64,000 nt of DNA, from assembly GCA_949987705.1 (NCBI GenBank), contig OX465285.1, positions 91,087,975 to 91,151,974 of the forward strand. The letters are read 5' to 3'. A model generated the notes under the pieces. The model saw nothing but the letters and a program-made list of their open reading frames with translations, made no database searches and was not told where the DNA came from. The position numbers and the translations under genes were made by a program. The first letter of the stretch is position 1. Every line of letters begins with the position of its first letter. The stretch is from Thereva unica (taxonomy: Eukaryota; Arthropoda; Insecta; Diptera; Therevidae). This document shows positions 37,510-48,689 of this stretch, in pieces.

Positions 37510-38130
37510 TCAGTTTTTGAATACAATGTCGATTAAATGACCACCTCCATCCTATACGCAAAAAGCAGCTTGTCAGACCTTTTTACGAATTTTCGAACAC
37601 ACGAAATGCCCAACATCCAACGATAGCGTGCAGTTTTTGATGGTTTTTGATCACACTCTCGTAGTACAAAGGTGTTTCGTGAATGACGTATGGGTTCTCT
37701 GTTTGCCAGATTCGACAATTTTGTTAATTGACTCCGCCAGAGAGTATAAAATTAGGTTTCGGTATGTATTGACTCATTGCTAAAATGGTACTCAATGACG
37801 TTTCAGAATCGTATACATTTGTCGAAATCGGCTAAAATATGTCAGAGTTATTCAATGTTGAAATACCGAAGGTCTAGTTGGCGCACCCGTATAAACAAAT
37901 ATGTGATTAATACTGTCAAAATCGGTAAGACCTATGGGGTGCGACAGCGAGGGAGGCCCAACCTTCGCTGGAAGGATGGCGTGGACCAGGACGCTCAGAG
38001 TTTAGGGATGCCAAACTGGATGACATCGGCTCAGAATCGGGACCGGTGGAGAGAACAGTTGCGCGAGGCCAGGACTGGATCCCGGTTGTAGAGCCTTTAA
38101 AGAAGAAGACTGTCAAAATCAATTTTCAAG
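37510..38130 (-). pseudogene. Tc1/mariner-superfamily transposase relic
   Basis: Minus-strand fragments read SGGVN, a stop, QNCRIWQTENPYVIHETPLY (about 37676-37740), matching the core block of insect mariner-type transposases. The frame then passes almost at once into the C-terminal end, GGGHLIDIVFKN before a stop (about 37518-37553), so the region that normally holds the catalytic aspartates is deleted. Upstream QYIPKPNFILSGGVN fits the segment before the core. A 185-bp LINE tail is inserted at 37924-38108. Two other relics of this superfamily lie at 20640-21360 and 62310-62652. Confidence 0.82.
37924..38108 (+). mobile_element. 5'-truncated LINE insertion with 12-bp target duplication
   Basis: The plus frame reads YGVRQRGRPNLRWKDGVDQD, then AQSLGMPNWMTSAQNRDRWR, EQLREARTGSRL and a stop. 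This is the usual C-terminal end of many insect LINE polyproteins (GRPxxRWxDGVxxDxxxLGxxNWxxxAxxRxxWRxxLxEA). A short 3' UTR and AAAGAAGAAG tail follow. ACTGTCAAAATC occurs directly on both sides (37912-37923 and 38109-38120). The related sequence at about 21333-21350 has ATGTCAAAATCAATTTTTAA without the insert, showing the empty site. Its intact frame suggests a comparatively young insertion, but it is too truncated to be mobile. Confidence 0.9.
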
Positions 38131-41100
38131 AAAATTTATTTTAAAAAAAATACACTTTAAATACAAGTACGGAACCTACCACCCACACACCCCCCCCCCC
38201 TTGCGTTCTTTTACATACGTTTTGAATATTTTTGCTCCCATTTACGGCGAAACAATTAGAGGGAACATTGCATCTGATCGTAGTTATCTGTAGGTTAAGA
38301 ATTTAGACCCTTGACCATCCAAAAATATCTAAGTTCAGCAGGTCAAGTTAGTTCCATTTTTCCTCTGACGTTTTAAATTCAACTTTAAGAGCTTCTGATA
38401 TATTCGTAAACTCTTCCCTTCATGTATACTTAAAGGAAAATGAGATCTTGGTTTCTACCTTATAGATCAAACTACGATCATTAAACCACTACATCAATCA
38501 TAATGTAACGAGCAGTTAAACTCTATTTAAACTAGAGATGGTTTGGGTTCAAGTGGTATGGTATGATGACGAATTGTCGGTTGATCTGGCGACAGAACTC
38601 TAAGCCGCCGTACATGCTTATTAGCGACATTTCGCACTTTTCGTATATAGAAGAAATCGCCACATGCCGCTTTGCTACATTTATCTTCATACAGAAGTGA
38701 CGAAAAGCTGCATATGAAGCTTTGGTATGCGGCCCGGCACAGTTCTTGGACCTCCTTTGGGACCTTTTAAACTCTATGCTAATAATAAGTCCATTCATTT
38801 TATATTAGAGCGCTGCATACTTGGGTTTCAGACCCTGCCTGCTTGACTTTCAGAAAGCAAGGGTATGGGGGTTTCAACTTTTTGGGTTTCAATCTATTTT
38901 CGGAGCCGCCTCTGCTTTGTGGTCCGGTGAAATTCGACCCAGTTGCCCTCTTCTTTGTGGCGGGCCTGGTATCACCTAGGCTCAATAAACTTACAGTTTT
39001 GACGAAGGTATTGATTCAAAGCATTGACTCATGAAGCTTTTTACGTATGATTCAAGCATCTTCGTGTATTTTGGTCCAGGAAAATGTATGCATGACTTGT
39101 TACGCAGGCGAATGCTCAAAGTTGCTTTCAGTGGACGAGATTACTAGGTGTTGCAGGAAAAACATTGCCGTGGAGGCAGGAGACCGTTAATTCCTGTAGA
39201 ACAGAAACAAGTTCCTACGGTGGCATGCATCTCTTAAGGAAATGCAAGGTGCTTGTTTAGCGATTTGAAATACGTGTAGTATGCTTAATGTTATGCCTTG
39301 GATGTTTAGAGATGGATCTGCCATTAGTTCCACATAGACTCAAGGAAGGATTGGTACAGGTCTTACTAAAGATAAGACAGTCCTTCGTTTTGGAAGCGTC
39401 GTCAATCCGATTCTGGGAGCCCTGGGTGATCAGGTCTTTCTATGTTGATAAGCAGTTACATAGGATTAAGATATACGCTTTCCTTGGTTGCTATTTGCTG
39501 TTGATCATTTTGTTCTTTTCTATTAAGAAAATCAAATTCGGCCTGATAATGGTTCGTCGTCAGACATGGTCAAATTTATGACAGCTTTGCTTGGTAAGTA
39601 CGTCTCAAACTCTCTAGAATTGCTAGACACTGAATTTCGCAATATTGACCACTTGAAATAATTGATAGCACACGTCAAAATAACCAACTATCCGGTAACT
39701 CTATGTAGAAATGATAGGCATTCCCTTTACTAGAAACCACATGAAAAAACGAACGTCCCTGAAGTAACAACCACTAAGATTCCATTCTAAATTCATACTA
39801 ACAGCAACAACATCACCAGCAATAGCACACAAAAAAGCCAGGCATCAATAATATCTAAACATTTTTTGCTCACCTTTCGAATCTAACATAAAAATCGCCG
39901 TGGATTTTCATGTGGTATCAGCTCCAAAGATTCGCTACGGCGAAACCTCAAATAATCGCGCGTCATTGCCGCAGAAAAACTAGTTTTCATGTTCGATACT
40001 CGCAATAATTTTGTGGTCTGAGTCATTGGCGCTGTCGTTGCAGGAATGCTATATTATTTAGTGTTGTACCTGTGAACACCTCTAGAAAGTAATTAAATGT
40101 GAAAAATTCACCTTCAACATCGCGATAATTTGGCTTTAAAATGCACAACGGTAAAAAAAAACCTAGGAAAGGGACAAAAAACGTGTCGAACCTTCACTAG
40201 TTCTGTTCCTAGTGCACTTTTCTTTCGCAATTATTCATCACAGTTCACCTCCCAGTGAGTGAATTGTTATCACCGACAAAATCATTCTCAGCGCGACTCT
40301 GTGGCAAAACAAAACAGCAAGGTAAAAAATACACCTGACATTTTATAATGGTTGGTTAAAATATTGTGCCCGACATTTACAAGCTGCCTTCATGTCGAAC
40401 TGTGAAGCTTCCTGTACCTATATAAGTATGTATGTATGTTCGCTCCGTGGAAATGTCGGAAGTTGTGAAAATATGTAGAACTGCGTTGCGCCATTCAAAT
40501 ACGAGAGCCAGCATAGATTTCGTTTTTATTGCACGTCTCCATACCTTTAAGAATCGCCGTTAACAGGTGATAATTTTTCGAGAAATATTATTAAGGTTCA
40601 CCGTGTATAGGAAGTAGAGAAGTGTGTGGATTTGCAATCGAAATGGGGGTTGTTTCGTTGTGTTTTTCTGTATTTTTATGCTCGGCATTTAACTAACAAT
40701 TAAACTCTAGAATTTTTGCCGTGAGTCCCACAAAACTGAGTGTGGCTGTGGCGTTTTGTTATCAGCACAAGTTACGAACGCGAATTCTTAACTAAACTCA
40801 AATTTCACGCGAACTTCTGCACCTTAAAAAATAAATTCTAGACGCATGTTGGGTGTAGTTTAGCATATGACTCACTCCCGGGACTTAATTGAGAGCGTGA
40901 TGTTATATAATTTACTTTTTTTTCTTGCAATTGTAGGCTTAGGCGCCCGGTTTTGATTTAAAAAAATAATATTGCTTTATTTTCACATCTTTAAAAAAAA
41001 TAATAAAAAAGGGGTTTTAAAGTAACTATAAAACCGAAGTGGAAGCGCTTCTATATTACTCCCGAGGAAGGCCTTTTTGATGCATCTCGCACAAACTTAC

Positions 41101-41319
41101 GCAAATTAGTTAAATAATAATAAATAAACGCTATTAATGGTTTTAAATACTAGTATCCTGTTTTTTTCCCAGTAGATTATCAGTATTAAAATTTGTGTGC
41201 TGACTGCCAAATTCATCCCAAAAACAAACTTTGAATCGGATACGGATACGGTTAAGACACTTCTCCACATATCGAATGCTTTTCTCTGTGTTGTACGAAC
41301 GTAGATTCGAAGTTGATGA
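38131..41319. other. Unassigned DNA, no gene recognised
   Basis: There is a C run at about 38180-38200 and a GTATGTATGTATGT run at about 40428. TGGCAAAACAAAACAGCAA (40302-40320) exactly matches 24262-24280. The 97-codon frame at 39288-39581 is not recognisable. Confidence 0.4.
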
Positions 41320-42198
41320 ATAGAGAGGGCGATAAAAGATTTCCAATTTTCGTTTCCACTTTGCGTTTACGATGTAAACGTCTGCTAACCTTTTTCAGTG
41401 CAAAGAGGAGAAATCTTTTTTGGAAAAATTCAATCCTATTGCAATTTATATCAAATATGGGATTGGGTAGTACGAAGATTGGGCGGACTAGTGACCAGAA
41501 GAGCGCTTTTATGGCCCATATGTTGTCGAACTCCTTAGCCCTTCTGTTTACAAAAACTAGGAGTTTGATGGCTCTAACGATAATTTTTAGTGTAAATTTA
41601 AATTATGTTTTTATCCATCACACCACTCAGATCCGTAATTTGATCAACTTGGTTCAGTAGTTGCCGTTGAGGTAATAGGACTGTTGATGTATGTTTTTTT
41701 TTCTTGCGGGAAAAGGTTATCGCAAGGCATTTACTGGTATTAACCACTTATTAGTGGTGCACCAGTCTTGCAATGCGTTAAGTTTCGATTGAAAAAATGA
41801 CACATCGGTATGGAACCTTATAACTTTATAAATGTTGAGTTCGTATGAGTAAAACTAATGTTGAATGCCTTTTAAATCCTTGGATAGATCGGAAATGAAT
41901 ATATTGAACAAAATTGGCTAAGATGATCACCCTAGGGTACATCGGAAGCAGCCTCAATTTCCTTCGATAAGAAACTTTCAAATCTAACAGCCTATGTTCA
42001 CATCATCGATTTGAAAGCCGTTCTCCACATTACAGATCAGAAACTAAGATCATAATATTTGAGCTAGTTGAAAGTCCTTTTCTGAAACCGTGTTGCTGTT
42101 CGTTAAGAGTTCAGTAGATTAGAGGAGTGCTCTTGTCTAAGACTAGTTTCTCAAAAACTTCAGATCATGCAAAAATAGTAGAGGACATCATTGCTTAA
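41320..42198 (-). pseudogene. Jockey/CR1-like LINE reverse transcriptase relic
   Basis: Read on the minus strand from 42198 downward: SEVFEKLVLDKSTPLIY, then LNEQQHGFRKGLSTSSN (the LxxxQHGFxxGxST block), then a decayed motif B, VP-stop-GDHLS and ILFNIFISDLSKDLKGI (about 41870-41940), then motif C decayed to FYSYELNIYKVI, then LNALQDWCTTNKWLIPVN. Further on DLSGVMDKNI, LVFVNRRAKEFDNIWAIKAL, FWSLVRPIFVLPNP and IEFFQKRFLLFAL give the thumb region (about 41420-41640). Frameshifts and stops are frequent. The 5' part is missing. Two MITEs lie immediately upstream on the minus strand, so the LINE may once have continued past 43556. Confidence 0.82.
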
Positions 42199-43251
42199 GG
42201 CTGGTCGTCCACTGGAAGCGTATTCGAGCGGCTACGCGCTTCGGCGACATGAGCGGCTACGCGCGGCTATGCGCGACAGATCCAACATAAAGAAGTTCAT
42301 ACAAACATCGTCCACTGCAAGCGGCTTCGAGCGGGCGGCTATAGGCGTATACGAGCGTGCCGCGCGAATCCAAATTATTTTGGATCGGTCGCGCGTAGCC
42401 GCTCGAATCAGGAAATAATTTTCTCCAAAGCTTTCTATATTTAAAATAAAATAAATCTACCCTACGATTTCTTGACGCTATAATTAAGAGAAAAATCGTA
42501 GGAATTCAATGAATGTGTTTTGGATAAATTGGACGAGGCGAAAAGATGGAAAAAAGTTAATAATCGTAGCGAAAAATGAAAAATATGAGTTTTGCACTAT
42601 TGAAATCGGTCAACAACTTATTGCAGAAAAATTCAAAACCCGTTAAAAATGACAATTTTTTGGACATTTAATTATAGTGAGTGTAATTATCGAAGAACCT
42701 AGTGTCAAGGATTAAATTGTATCTGCCTACAATAAAAATTTCATGAAAAAATAATGGTAACTTTTCGAGTTTCGGTTTTCAAACGAGTTTTTAAGTTGTT
42801 AAATCAAATCTATCATACATTTCATGAAAATGGAGTTGTGGAGCAACTCCTTGCGAATAAATTAGGCCTATAAAAAAACTTCTAGGACCACTGTGGACCT
42901 TGTTCAACCTTTTTTCGTGAAACAGGTGTTTTTCATTTTTGAGATTTACTCGAAAAGTTACCATTATTTTTTCATGAAATTTTTACTGTAGGTAGGCACC
43001 ATCAGAAGCCACAATTTAATCCTTGACACAAGGTTCTACGATAATTACATTCCCTATAATTATCAAATATCTCTCCTGGAATAAAAATTATTATGTCAAA
43101 TTCACTTCAAACCGAGCAGCATGAAAAGCTTGCAGTGGACGACCCCTGTAGCGTGTAGCCGCGTATCTCAAAGCCGCTTGTAGCCGCCTCTAGCCGCTCA
43201 TGTCGCCGAAGCGCGTAGCCGCTCGAATACGCTTCCAGTGGACGACCAGCC
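42199..43251. mobile_element. Foldback MITE with TAA target duplication (PIF/Harbinger-like)
   Basis: The left end GGCTGGTCGTCCACTGGAAG is the exact reverse complement of the right end, and pairing continues through CGTATTCGAGCGGCTACGCG and CTTCGGCGACATGAGCGGCT. TAA lies outside each end (42196-42198 and 43252-43254). Pairing resumes internally: 42672-42770 matches the complement of about 42952-43050 (GTGTCAAGGATTAAATTGT, AATTTCATGAAAAAATAATG). The whole element is close to a giant hairpin, but the left half is longer by about 250 bp. A subterminal TCGTCCACTGCAAGCGGCTT copy lies at 42307. It encodes nothing evident and sits in a LINE relic. Confidence 0.9.
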
Positions 43252-43291
43252 TAAGGTCTAGGAATGCTCGAACAAAAGTAGATTAACCTTA

Positions 43292-43556
43292 TGCTAGGTT
43301 TCCACTTGTCGTTTTGAAATTGACAAATGACCTATTCTTACGTCATTTTGAAAAATCGCAAGTGGAAATAGCGAAAAACTGCCTATAATTGAAGTAACTA
43401 ACAGCACTAATCGTTTAAATTCTTGGTAAGTCATTGCCAAGTGCTGTTGGTCAATTCAATTATAGGCAGTTTTTCGCTATTTCCACTTGCGATTTTTCAA
43501 AATGACGTAAGAATAGGTCATTCGTCAATTTCAAAACGACAAGTGGAAACCTAGCA
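43292..43556. mobile_element. 265-bp hairpin MITE with TTA target duplication
   Basis: The two arms, each about 115 bp, are nearly perfect inverted repeats, starting TGCTAGGTTTCCACTTGTCG and continuing through TGACCTATTCTTACGTCATT and AAATCGCAAGTGGAAATAGC. The loop is about 30 bp. TTA lies outside each end (43289-43291 and 43557-43559). The 3-bp TWA duplication fits PIF/Harbinger. Arm identity is high, so it is probably a recent copy. Confidence 0.9.
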
Positions 43557-43851
43557 TTACGCTTGAGTTTTGAGATTTTGCATGAGTTCGGAAATGCTAA
43601 ATGGGAAAGAATATGCCACCGTCTGGTTTTTCTATTAAAAAATAAACTATACTAGAGCGTAGTTTGCGACAAAAGCAAGACGACAAACTGTTGTAGTAAG
43701 CCAAAGGGGCTTGTCTTGTATTGCCGGAAAAATGTTGCCGTACAGTAGTTCTTATTTTCAGTGGAAGAGTTGGTACAATTTTGACAGGGCTGCTTCATTT
43801 GTACAAAGGCTCAATGAGTCTATAGAGCAAACGTCGGCATCACCGATGAGT
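43557..43851. other. Unassigned DNA
   Basis: I see no feature between the hairpin MITE and the family C repeat. Confidence 0.45.
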
Positions 43852-44132
43852 ACTCGAGTAAAAATAAAAAAATGGACTTACAACGGGCGAATGCCGGCCG
43901 TTTGGCTTATTAAGGGGCATATGATGATCGACGAATTTTTTACTGTTTTTAATGGGAGCACATGCGACCTCACTACGGCTAAACTTGACCAAAAGATTTA
44001 AATGGCCAAGTTTTGAACTATACAAATGGGCGAAATTCGGCAAATTTGAGCCAAAAAAAAGAATCTGCACCAAATGTATTGTTGAATGTGTTTTATGAGA
44101 ACTTGATCTTTTTTGTTATGTACAATGATCCT
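43852..44132. mobile_element. Inverted-repeat element (family C), copy 2, right end lost
   Basis: The left end CTCGAGTAAAAATAAAAAAA and interior blocks (GGGCGAATGCCGGC, CGACGAATTTTTTACTG, CGGCTAAACTTGACCAAAAG, AAATTTGAGCCAAAAAA) match copy 1 at 12137-12447. The right inverted repeat is not recognisable. The 96-codon frame across it is not convincing. Confidence 0.55.
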
Positions 44133-44147
44133 TTCGATTTATCCTAC

Positions 44148-44950
44148 TTAAAGAATATCGATGCACAAGAGAAACGAGGACGAAGACGTAATGAATCTTC
44201 TTAGTCGCGGGATCCATATCTTCGAGATTTTCGCAAGCCTGCTTAGGAAGGGGTCACCAAATGTGGTAAAACTCCTTACTTTTTCCTCCTCGTCCAGATT
44301 TTTACAGCTCCTGCAAAATCGTAGGTCTTGAGACCTAAGTGGTCGCATGCGTTCCTATCAGTGTCCGGTCAGCATTCCCACTGTAGCTGAGAGGTCTTGA
44401 TTTCAGAGGCTCAGTAGTGAAGCGGTCCAGTTTTTTTGGCCAAAAATTCCTCCAATGCTTTTTCGCTTGTTGCATTGTGTACTATTGCCATCGGAGTTTA
44501 AAAGTGGCCCAAGGCACACCAACCCTTTTTTTCAGAAAGAGGTCGTGCCTTTCCTTGCCAATTCGTCAGCTTTACAGTTTCGCTCTATATTTCGAGGACA
44601 CAAACGAGGAGGGTCCTGAAGTACTGAGCCATCTCTGCTGCATTTAGAGACAGTTTTAGAGCTATTAGTGCAACAGTGTAGAGCTTTCAGATCCGCTTGA
44701 CTATCCGAAAAGATGTAGACAGTCAAGTTCCTATCGCCTTGCTGGTTGATTTGCAGAACAACCGCTTGTATGGCTAGAACCTAGAGTAGTGAAATTGCGC
44801 CAATTTTAGTTTTTGCCGGCTGTGCGGTATTTTGCACATTATCGAGGCACGTTAAAACAGTTTTCGACTCAGCATCCCAGATAAAGGAGTTGTAATCGAG
44901 ATACGGTGCCGAAGTTAGGACTTTTAGATTATGGACCGGGTTGAAAGCAG
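44148..44950 (-). pseudogene. I-superfamily-like LINE C-terminus with RNase H
   Basis: On the minus strand VLAIQAVVLQINQQGDRNL leads into TVYIFSDSQADLKALHCCTN and then RNIERNCKADELARKGTTSF, the RNase H middle and C-terminal blocks (usually SDSQAALKAL and NExADELARxG). Further on, about 44150-44320, the tail reads LRFCRSCKNLDEEEKVRSF and RLAKISKIWIPRLRRFITSS, equivalent to the CxxCxxxxEEExVxHLL tail and LLRFIKSS end. One stop interrupts the first block and the zinc-knuckle histidine is lost. Upstream there may be more RNase H (WDAESKTVLTCL near 44880) but no RT. Confidence 0.78.
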
Positions 44951-46979
44951 AACTTGCTTTTCTTAAGAAATCCTAAGGCACTGAGTTACTTATTTTGCCA
45001 TTGCTATTTGAAATATGCCATTCCATCTCAAATCTTCGGTTCAAATTTTGCCTAGGATGTTAAGAGATAGGTCAATCATTCTATTCACATCGTACACTGA
45101 GATACAGAAGGAAGATTGGTACACGTGTTATTAAAAACGACTATAGTTTTGAAATGTACCAAATTTTAACATAATCGGTTCATCCGACCGTATTACTTTT
45201 TTCATATTTTGAGAGTAATTATTAATTTTATAAACTGTCCAATCTGTTGCTATATTGTAAAATAAATGGTTGACGTTTGTTTTAAGGGAATATAATGAAT
45301 TTGTAGTAAATTTTTATTAGAAGACATATTAGGAATTGAAAGACACCGACGACGTTTGAAATGATTTTGCCACATTTACAGATAATGGATATTTTTAGTT
45401 TTTTTTTATTGTTATTGATTTTGTTAAAATTTTACTAAAAATTACTTCTACACAAATAAAATAAAAAATATATTTACCATTCTATCACTATTCCCCAAAT
45501 AGTGCCGCTGGATATCTTCTAGTATCGAAACGCCGCTGTCAATTATTGTTTGTTCACCTGGATCCCATCATAATTCCTGACGTTATTATTTGTTTTTGTT
45601 TTAACTATTTTTATCACTTTTCATCACAATCGATTAACATTTGTCTCAATAAAAAAAAAATGCCGAATGAAATTTATAATTAATTATAATTATTAATTAA
45701 AACACACCCAGATTAATTTTATTCGCGGTTTGTTCAGAGTTTAATAAATTTGAAAAAAAAATCGCTTATTCAGGTGAACTTTTGTTTTTTTGAGTAATTT
45801 GTCAATTTTTACCTTTCAATCAATGTGGGAGAAGATTCAATGTCAATCGTCGTGTACCACCAGTCAATAACCGACTGTGTGGATTCTGATTTGAATTGAC
45901 GGCGAAGAGTCACACGGTGTTTACACCTTGGTTTTTTATTCTTCGTTGCTTTATATATTTTTTTTCGTTTTGTATTTGGGAAAGGAAAAAAAATGCACGA
46001 CAAAACACACAACAACCACCAACAACAACAACAAAACAACGGAGACGTAAGAGTTCAGGTAACTTCCGAAGAAAGCAGGTAAATGTACTCCCGGCACAAT
46101 GAAGGTGAAATAAAATAAAAAAATAAATTCGTCTTCATTTTTTTGATGAAATAAAATTGATTGAATTGTATTTTTTTTATATATGTATAAAGTATTAAAT
46201 AAAAATTATGATTGAGGTGAAAATGGCACCAAGTTCATTGGACGTTACTTTTGTGATTTTATTATTAATTTCGCGGCTTTCTTAAAAGTGAGTCTCTTAA
46301 CCTTTTATAACAACTTTTTAAAAGTACAGAAGAGCCCGCGTGTCTACTTCCTAAGCTAGCTGACACTAAACTGAATCGAACGTGGCTAACCGCGGAACAG
46401 GTAACCTGAACATGTCTGAATTTACCTGTTTAACTCAGGTGGATGTGAGCAAGAATTTTTTACTTACTTCGTTTTTATTTATTTTTTGTTTTATTTTTTT
46501 TTCTCCATTATTTTTTTTTTATTTCTTCAGTGTGCTTCTTTTTTCCTCCTCTTGCTTTGTTGTAATTTAACCAAAGAATGAGCGGAGAAGGCAAGAGAAT
46601 TGGAGAAGAGAAGCAGCAGGACAAAGAAAAAAAATGTTCGTGTGTTGTGTATTTTCGTTTATTTTTTTTTTTTTTTTCAAATGATTTAGAAGAGAGAGAA
46701 AATTACCTTTACCGTGACATAATGTTGAGGAACTTTTTACGTTTTTATATTTCTTCCAACAAGAAGAAAAAAAAATTATAAGAAGGGAAAGACCGAAAAA
46801 AGTATAAAACTTACAAAAAAACAACAACAACAACACACAATATATCTAGATATATACAGGTAAGGGGGTATTCACGGTTCATGTAAGAACATAGCTTCTC
46901 CACAATACCACACAAGCCCCCCAGTATATCCCCACCACTAGCCCACCAATTTTGGATAATAAATAGGTACTGCACGAAT
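44951..46979. other. Unassigned AT-rich DNA with simple repeats
   Basis: CAACAACAACAA runs lie at 46018-46035 and 46818-46838, and poly-T runs at 46490-46520 and 46660-46678. I recognise no gene. Confidence 0.45.
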
Positions 46980-47370
46980 ATAGTTTTTTTTATCACGGTT
47001 ACCTGGAGAGTTACGTTCACCTTCGATGTTGATTGTTCTGATTTTGATTCTATACTTCGAGGATAATATTAAAAGCGACTTTTTTACACCTGAAAATGCC
47101 GTTCTCTTCTCACTTCTTTTATTTATTTATTTTATTTATTTATTTTTATTTTTATTTTTATTTTTAATTTAATTTTTTTTTTATGTTTTTTTTTTTTGGT
47201 AAAAATGGTAAAAGGCAAATCGTTGGCGCACACGTATTCACAATCACTGCGCATGCTCAATTTGTTTTTTTTATGTTGTTAATCAAATTAATTTTTATTT
47301 TAATGTTATTGTGACTAAATTTCTATTTTAATGAATTTTTAGTTCATTCATTTTTTTAGTAATTTTATTG
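46980..47370. repeat. T-rich low-complexity tract
   Basis: TTTATTTATTTATT and TTTTTATTTTTA repeats dominate about 47105-47190, with T-biased DNA around them. Confidence 0.7.
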
Positions 47371-48247
47371 AGGATTTTGTGAGTAGTTTTGGGCCTTAGT
47401 CTTGGCTCAACAGAATTTTTCTTTTGGTTTGGCAGGTGGTGGGTGCTGGTGAGGATATCATGTTACTAATTTGAAATTTTATTACACGTCAGGTGATTTA
47501 TAATAACTTAATTATGAGCTTGTATACTTAAGTGATGGTTGAATGGGAATATAAATAACGGTAAATTTATTGGATAGAGTTTATATTGAGGGTAGGATTA
47601 TAAGGAGAATTATATTGAGGATAGGATTATAGTATATGAAAATTGTCATAGGAACAACATTCATTAATGGCCTGCTCAATTATTTATGGAAAATGGCACT
47701 AACATAACTATTTTGCATAATATATTATTGCGTTTAGTATCATCAGCTTATCTTTATCAGAATAAACCCCGTATTCTATCTAAAAGCAGTCACAAGTCAC
47801 AGCGCAATCACATGTGTTTGGTGAGTCTCAACTTGTAGGCCTATAATAAATGAAAAGTAACGTAGAAGCGAAGTAGAATTGAAGAGGACGTAACTTCTGA
47901 GTATATTGACTTAGAAACCAAAATCAAGAGTTCATAAGAAGTAAGCGCGATTCACCAAAGCGTGTGACTTCTGACTGGTCACAATTTTAGAATATGAAGG
48001 TAGGTTTCTTATAATACTAGAATATTAATTGTATTAATCGTTTTGCTAGTTTTCTCCAATTTCTTATTTACAAGTTTTCATATATCTTATAGAACGTCAT
48101 TCTTCCATATATTTCCTGTTAGTCTACCATTGAAAATCTGGGCAAACATTTTTTCTTCAGAAGTTTGTTCAGCATGTTCGAGCCATCGTAGTCTGTCCAA
48201 TTTTATTATGTGTAAACGTAAAAGAAGAACGTCATATAGGTGAAATA
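47371..48247. other. Unassigned AT-rich DNA
   Basis: I see no feature I can support. Confidence 0.45.
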
Positions 48248-48296
48248 CAGTGGCGTAGGAACGGGGGGGGGGTTGGGCCCCCCCCCCACGAAACGC
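48248..48296 (+). mobile_element. hAT-like transposon end
   Basis: CAGTGGCGTAGGAACGGGGG followed by GGGGTTGGGCCCCCCCCCC has the CAGTGGCGTAG form of a hAT terminal repeat, with a subterminal G/C palindrome. I did not find the opposite end within the next few hundred bases. Confidence 0.45.
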
Positions 48297-48689
48297 CCTT
48301 TGTATGAAGAAAAGTCAACTTGAACATTTATAATATAACTATGTAGCTGGGATCCGATATCCTTCGCTGCACCCATAACCCAATAGTAGCCAATAGATAT
48401 GAAGATCGAGATATGAATTTTACATAGATGAAGTGCCTCATAGAACGAATACATGGGCCTTGAAACGGCCGCCATGGATCTAACAGTATATTGAGTATAC
48501 TTTATTGCTTACTGCTTTCTTTCCTTCCTATTTAATGTCGGGAAATATAGCAGTAGGTAGGCCCAAGAGGACAAGAGAGGCCTAACATTCGAAACTGCAG
48601 ACATGCTGCAAAGGACTATCAAAGTTGCAGAAATGTCCTAGACGAAGTCAAGGCTAGATTTGGGCTCTAGCTCTTGGATGGATGGAGTC
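48297..48689. other. Mostly unassigned; possible LINE tail near 48540
   Basis: GTAGGCCCAAGAGGACAAGA (about 48557) reads VGRPKRTRE, reminiscent of LINE C-terminal tails, and CRNVLDEVKARFGL follows about 80 bases later. The match is weak. Confidence 0.3.
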
